Positions 61,632 through 64,000 of a DNA stretch of 64,000 nt are shown here, piece after piece. The stretch is from positions 1 to 64,000 of the forward strand of contig NZ_RZNY01000019.1 in NCBI RefSeq assembly GCF_003994475.1, read 5' to 3'. The position numbers and the translations under genes were made by a program. Position 1 is the stretch's first letter. Every line of letters starts with the position of its first letter. Below the pieces are notes generated by a model that made no database searches, was not told the origin of the DNA, and saw only the letters and a list, made by a program, of their open reading frames with translations. The stretch comes from Paenibacillus anaericanus. GTDB lineage: Bacteria > Bacillota > Bacilli > Paenibacillales > Paenibacillaceae.

Positions 61632-62040
61632 CGTTTATCTCTCCTTCAACTGGATGAGTTTCTGATTGTCTATTCCTTGAGAAGATGTCATTAATTTTTT
61701 GAGCGGTGTTCACTTTCATTTCGGTATCAATGTGTGCGTAAATATTCGCTGTGGTGCCAATGTCAGCATGACCAAGCCAGACTTGTATTTCTTTGAGGCT
61801 CATACCATGCTTTAATAAATAACTAGCCGTTGAGTGCCTGAGATCATGGAACCTTATCGGTGGCAAACCGTTCTCAGCAAGAATTTGCTTGAATTTATGA
61901 TTAAGGTACTCTGATTTTAGGGGAGATCCATCAGGCCAACAACACACAAAACCTGACTTGTCATATTCATTTCCGTAGACCTTCTTATTGTGCTTTTGTT
62001 GCTTCAAGAGGATTTCAAGATAGTCTTTAATCTTCTCGAT
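61597..62040 (-). pseudogene. 3' fragment of a phage-type tyrosine integrase
   Basis: Translation gives the C-terminal catalytic half of a tyrosine recombinase: HDLRHSTASYLLKHG (H-x-x-R), VWLGHADIGTTANIYAHI (His and nucleophile Tyr). The N-terminal DNA-binding domain and the first catalytic arginine are missing. The integrase frame (EKIKDYLEILLKQQKHNKK) can be followed upstream to about 62040; a stop then interrupts it and the DNA changes to the DUF4179 gene. It lies about 370 bases from tRNA-Leu, a classical attachment site. Confidence 0.8.
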
Positions 62041-62451
62041 TCAAATAACAACGTTGGAATATTCATAGTCACCTTGCCATGTGTCACGCTTTGGTTTACG
62101 TTTGTGATGAAATCCTCGGCTTGTTGAACACCGGGATCTCCGTTGTTTTCGCCCCAAAATGAATAGATTTGTCCTAGAACTGGAATTTGCTTGAGTGCAT
62201 CAGCCATTGCGGGCGATACAAAGCCGGAAGCAATGAGTGTAACTCCAAGGATTGAAGCGGCTGCAGTGGAAACCCACCATTTATTAAAAGTTCTTGATAC
62301 ATTTGTCTTTCTCTGAATGGGGGAAATGGAATTATCGGTTTCTCTAATGATTTGTTAAGTCTCATTCAGCTTGGAGCCGGCAATAAATATTAGATGACTG
62401 ATCAGGAAGTAGGCTTTGGCAGTTCTTTAATTGTTCTTCTAACTTAGTGGT
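62035..62451 (-). pseudogene. Truncated DUF4179 anti-sigma factor gene
   Basis: In one frame the minus strand reads TNVSRTFNKWWVSTAAASIL and a membrane segment, then MADALKQIPVLGQIY and NQSVTHGKVTMNIPTLLFES, which is the DUF4179 pattern of anti-sigma factors. It ends abruptly where the integrase sequence begins. The N-terminal cytoplasmic part is broken too: an in-frame TAA precedes it, and the piece next to sigma reads LEEQLKNCQSLLP in another frame. It follows the sigma gene directly, as a regulator pair normally does. Confidence 0.72.
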
Positions 62452-62949
62452 TCACGATGTCGCAACTCCCTTTTCTTGATTGATTTGAGATGAATGCTTT
62501 AGCTTTTTGCGGGCGCGATGCAGCCGGGTCTTCACGGCTACCGTAGAAATTTCGAGAATGTCGGAAATTTGACTGATCGGCATGTCCTGTAGGTAATGAA
62601 GGAGAATGACAATCCGTAGGTTCTCATCAAGATGTTGAACGGCATCCCATAATTCGATTTTCTCATAATCCTTGGAAGTGGAAGGGCTCTTGAGCTGCTT
62701 GACCATTTTGTTGCATTCATTAATCAGAATCCGGAAGATCCACGTTTTGAAAAAAGCGGGCTCTCTGAGTGTATGGATGGACTTAAAGGCTTTAAGCATC
62801 GTCTCCTGCAGGGTATCTGCACAATCTTCGTCTTTGTTGACAATGGACCTTGCAGTTCTATATAAAGGTAACTCTATCTCTTGCATCAACTGCATGAATG
62901 CTTCAGGGTCCCCAGCTTTGGCTTTGACGACAATAGGATCTGTATGCAA
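62452..62949 (-). CDS. ECF-type RNA polymerase sigma factor
   Basis: This sigma-70 family ECF protein of 165 residues has region 2 (DPEAFMQLMQEIELPLYRTARSIV, DCADTLQETMLKAF) and region 4 (LDENLRIVILLHYLQDMPISQISDILEISTVAVKTRLHRARKKL). The start is a TTG with a poor ribosome site, and no ATG lies in frame upstream, so the N-terminus may be slightly damaged. Its cognate anti-sigma gene is truncated just downstream. Freed from its inhibitor it would be unregulated or may itself be decaying. Confidence 0.82.
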   Translation of the reverse strand: MHTDPIVVKAKAGDPEAFMQLMQEIELPLYRTARSIVNKDEDCADTLQETMLKAFKSIHTLREPAFFKTWIFRILINECNKMVKQLKSPSTSKDYEKIELWDAVQHLDENLRIVILLHYLQDMPISQISDILEISTVAVKTRLHRARKKLKHSSQINQEKGVATS

Positions 62950-64000
62950 GGGTTCAGCTTTCTTGACTAGAAGTATTAAATTGTTCGTAACGTTACGTAT
63001 ATATTAGATCGGGTAGGTAGCTAGAAGGTTACATGAAAAAAACCACGTATTCAAGGACTGCACCCCGTTTGTGAGACAGGGACCAAACAAGGGCCAGGCA
63101 AGCAAGCTTGCGTCCGAGCTAAAAGCTCCGCACAAGCATGTTGTGATGCGGAACGCTGATGGTGCAGGCGATCACTGCCATATGGGCGCAATGCGTCTAC
63201 TTCATCAGACCATCTTCGACTGGCTCCACACAACCCTGAGAATCGTTTGTTGAGCAACAAGAAAACTGCATTATAAAGGAAGGTACCTGGGAAACTGGCA
63301 ATTGTCCTATTTGGTGATCTACACAAGTATCGTCTTCCTTGCTGGATTTTTACTAAGCTTTGTTATCGCGGTTGGAGCGAGAGAATGGTGCAAGGTGCAT
63401 ATTGATTGGATTTTATTGTTCTTTTAATATGCAACAATATGTATCAATATGCGTATTAAGGGACGGGATAGATAGTTTTAAAAGTGAGTAATTAGGACTA
63501 TACGGAAAGAATGACGCTCAATATATTTAGATTACTATTGAGGTTGTAGCGTGCGAGCGTTTTAGCGACATAGGTAATAGAGTTTTACTGAGGATGAAGC
63601 GATTGAGAATACTGAAGTGTATTTCGTCAAGTATTCAGGGCTTATCCGAACCTACCATCTCCTATATTCACAAACGTATCATAAAATAGTACTGGCTATA
63701 ATTATTACGACGTATCAGAATGGCTCTTAGAACGTTGGGAGTCTTTAGTTTTTATTAACATCATAATTGCCACCTACCCGCTCCAGATCGATAAATTCTC
63801 CTCTACTAGCTCTGACCACTAAGATCGGACTCGCAAGTATCAGGAAAATATGACCATTTGGAAGGGATTTGCTCTGAATTTATCGAACTAAGATATTTTC
63901 CTACCAAAAAGGGGAGTCTCTAGTTGGATGATAATTCCTTTTTAGAGTCAATTCCGAACATTGAAACTAATGAGGGATTGAGATTGCCTCAGATAACGGA
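62950..64000. other. Right-end region without a convincing gene
   Basis: About 1 kb of mostly AT-rich DNA follows the sigma factor start. A more GC-rich patch at about 63060-63260 has open frames on both strands, none with a good ribosome site. It may be a remnant of a mobile element. TTGTTG-AG-CAACAA (63247-63260) is a short palindrome at the edge of that patch. Beyond 63430 I see only AT-rich sequence without a gene. Confidence 0.4.
63302..63427 (+). CDS. Possible small hydrophobic peptide
   Basis: A 41-codon frame starting at a TTG encodes a hydrophobic helix (YLVIYTSIVFLAGFLLSFVIAVG) with AREWCKVHIDWI after it. The nearest purine-rich site (AAAGGAAGG) is too far upstream for this TTG, so it may be the end of a broken larger gene rather than a working one. 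Confidence 0.22.
   Translation: MSYLVIYTSIVFLAGFLLSFVIAVGAREWCKVHIDWILLFF

Overview
The window looks like a chromosomal segment of a spore-forming, moderately AT-rich Firmicute, most likely Paenibacillus or a close relative. The pointers are strong AGGAGG ribosome binding sites with frequent TTG/GTG starts, Bacillus-type proteins (YtpB, YitT, YesL, YugP, YhaN/YhaO, YkvI, YjbM-like synthetase, GltC), tiny YjcZ-type sporulation peptides, a YheC/YheD spore-coat ATP-grasp protein, and several families of palindromic intergenic repeats. The genus is inferred; no rRNA marker is present.

Layout. 1-300: start of a truncated reading frame, possibly a transposase, and repeat debris. 299-6058: CapA-like protein, a 209-bp element with inverted ends, glycerophosphodiesterase, FAH-family hydrolase, DUF92 protein and a Uup/YfmR-type ABC-F ATPase. 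6412-16005 (minus strand): MarR regulator plus a giant acyl-CoA dehydratase activase-like protein, phosphodiester glycosidase, M42 peptidase, LapA-like protein, oligoendopeptidase F with two possible starts, and two small proteins. 16302-20759: cold-shock protein, YebC-family protein, WYL regulator with a perfect palindromic operator, and a two-gene unit of uncertain function. 20852-23647: YheC/YheD, DUF6492 and mannose-1-phosphate guanylyltransferase. 23740-29343: nitroreductase, MFS transporter, YtpB terpene synthase, phosphofructokinase, YitT. 29621-36784: CshA-like helicase, YjcZ peptide, YesL, a probable 6S RNA, DUF1499-like protein, Tpx, rhomboid protease, GltC-like regulator, YugP peptidase, MerR regulator.

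37062-40306 is a three-gene unit: ammonium transporter, GlnD-like DUF294 nucleotidyltransferase and DEDDh exonuclease. 40585-49944: TlpA/ResA-like thioredoxin, citramalate synthase, DNA polymerase IV, ferredoxin, L,D-transpeptidase, PyrD, a small (p)ppGpp synthetase overlapping DUF309, and RsuA. 49945-50593 is a repeat-dense gap. 50594-60711: HAD phosphatase, second YjcZ peptide, glycosyltransferase, YhaO/YhaN nuclease pair, YkvI, DedA, Xpt and two small proteins.

The right end is decayed accessory DNA. A tRNA-Leu(CAG) is followed by the 3' part of a tyrosine integrase that is joined directly to a truncated DUF4179 anti-sigma gene, with its ECF sigma factor beyond. The last kilobase has no convincing gene.

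Most genes are ordinary core functions. The parts most worth a second look are the transporter-nucleotidyltransferase-exonuclease operon, the two-start PepF, the non-coding RNA at 32.4-32.6 kb, the integrase/anti-sigma chimera and the repeat families.
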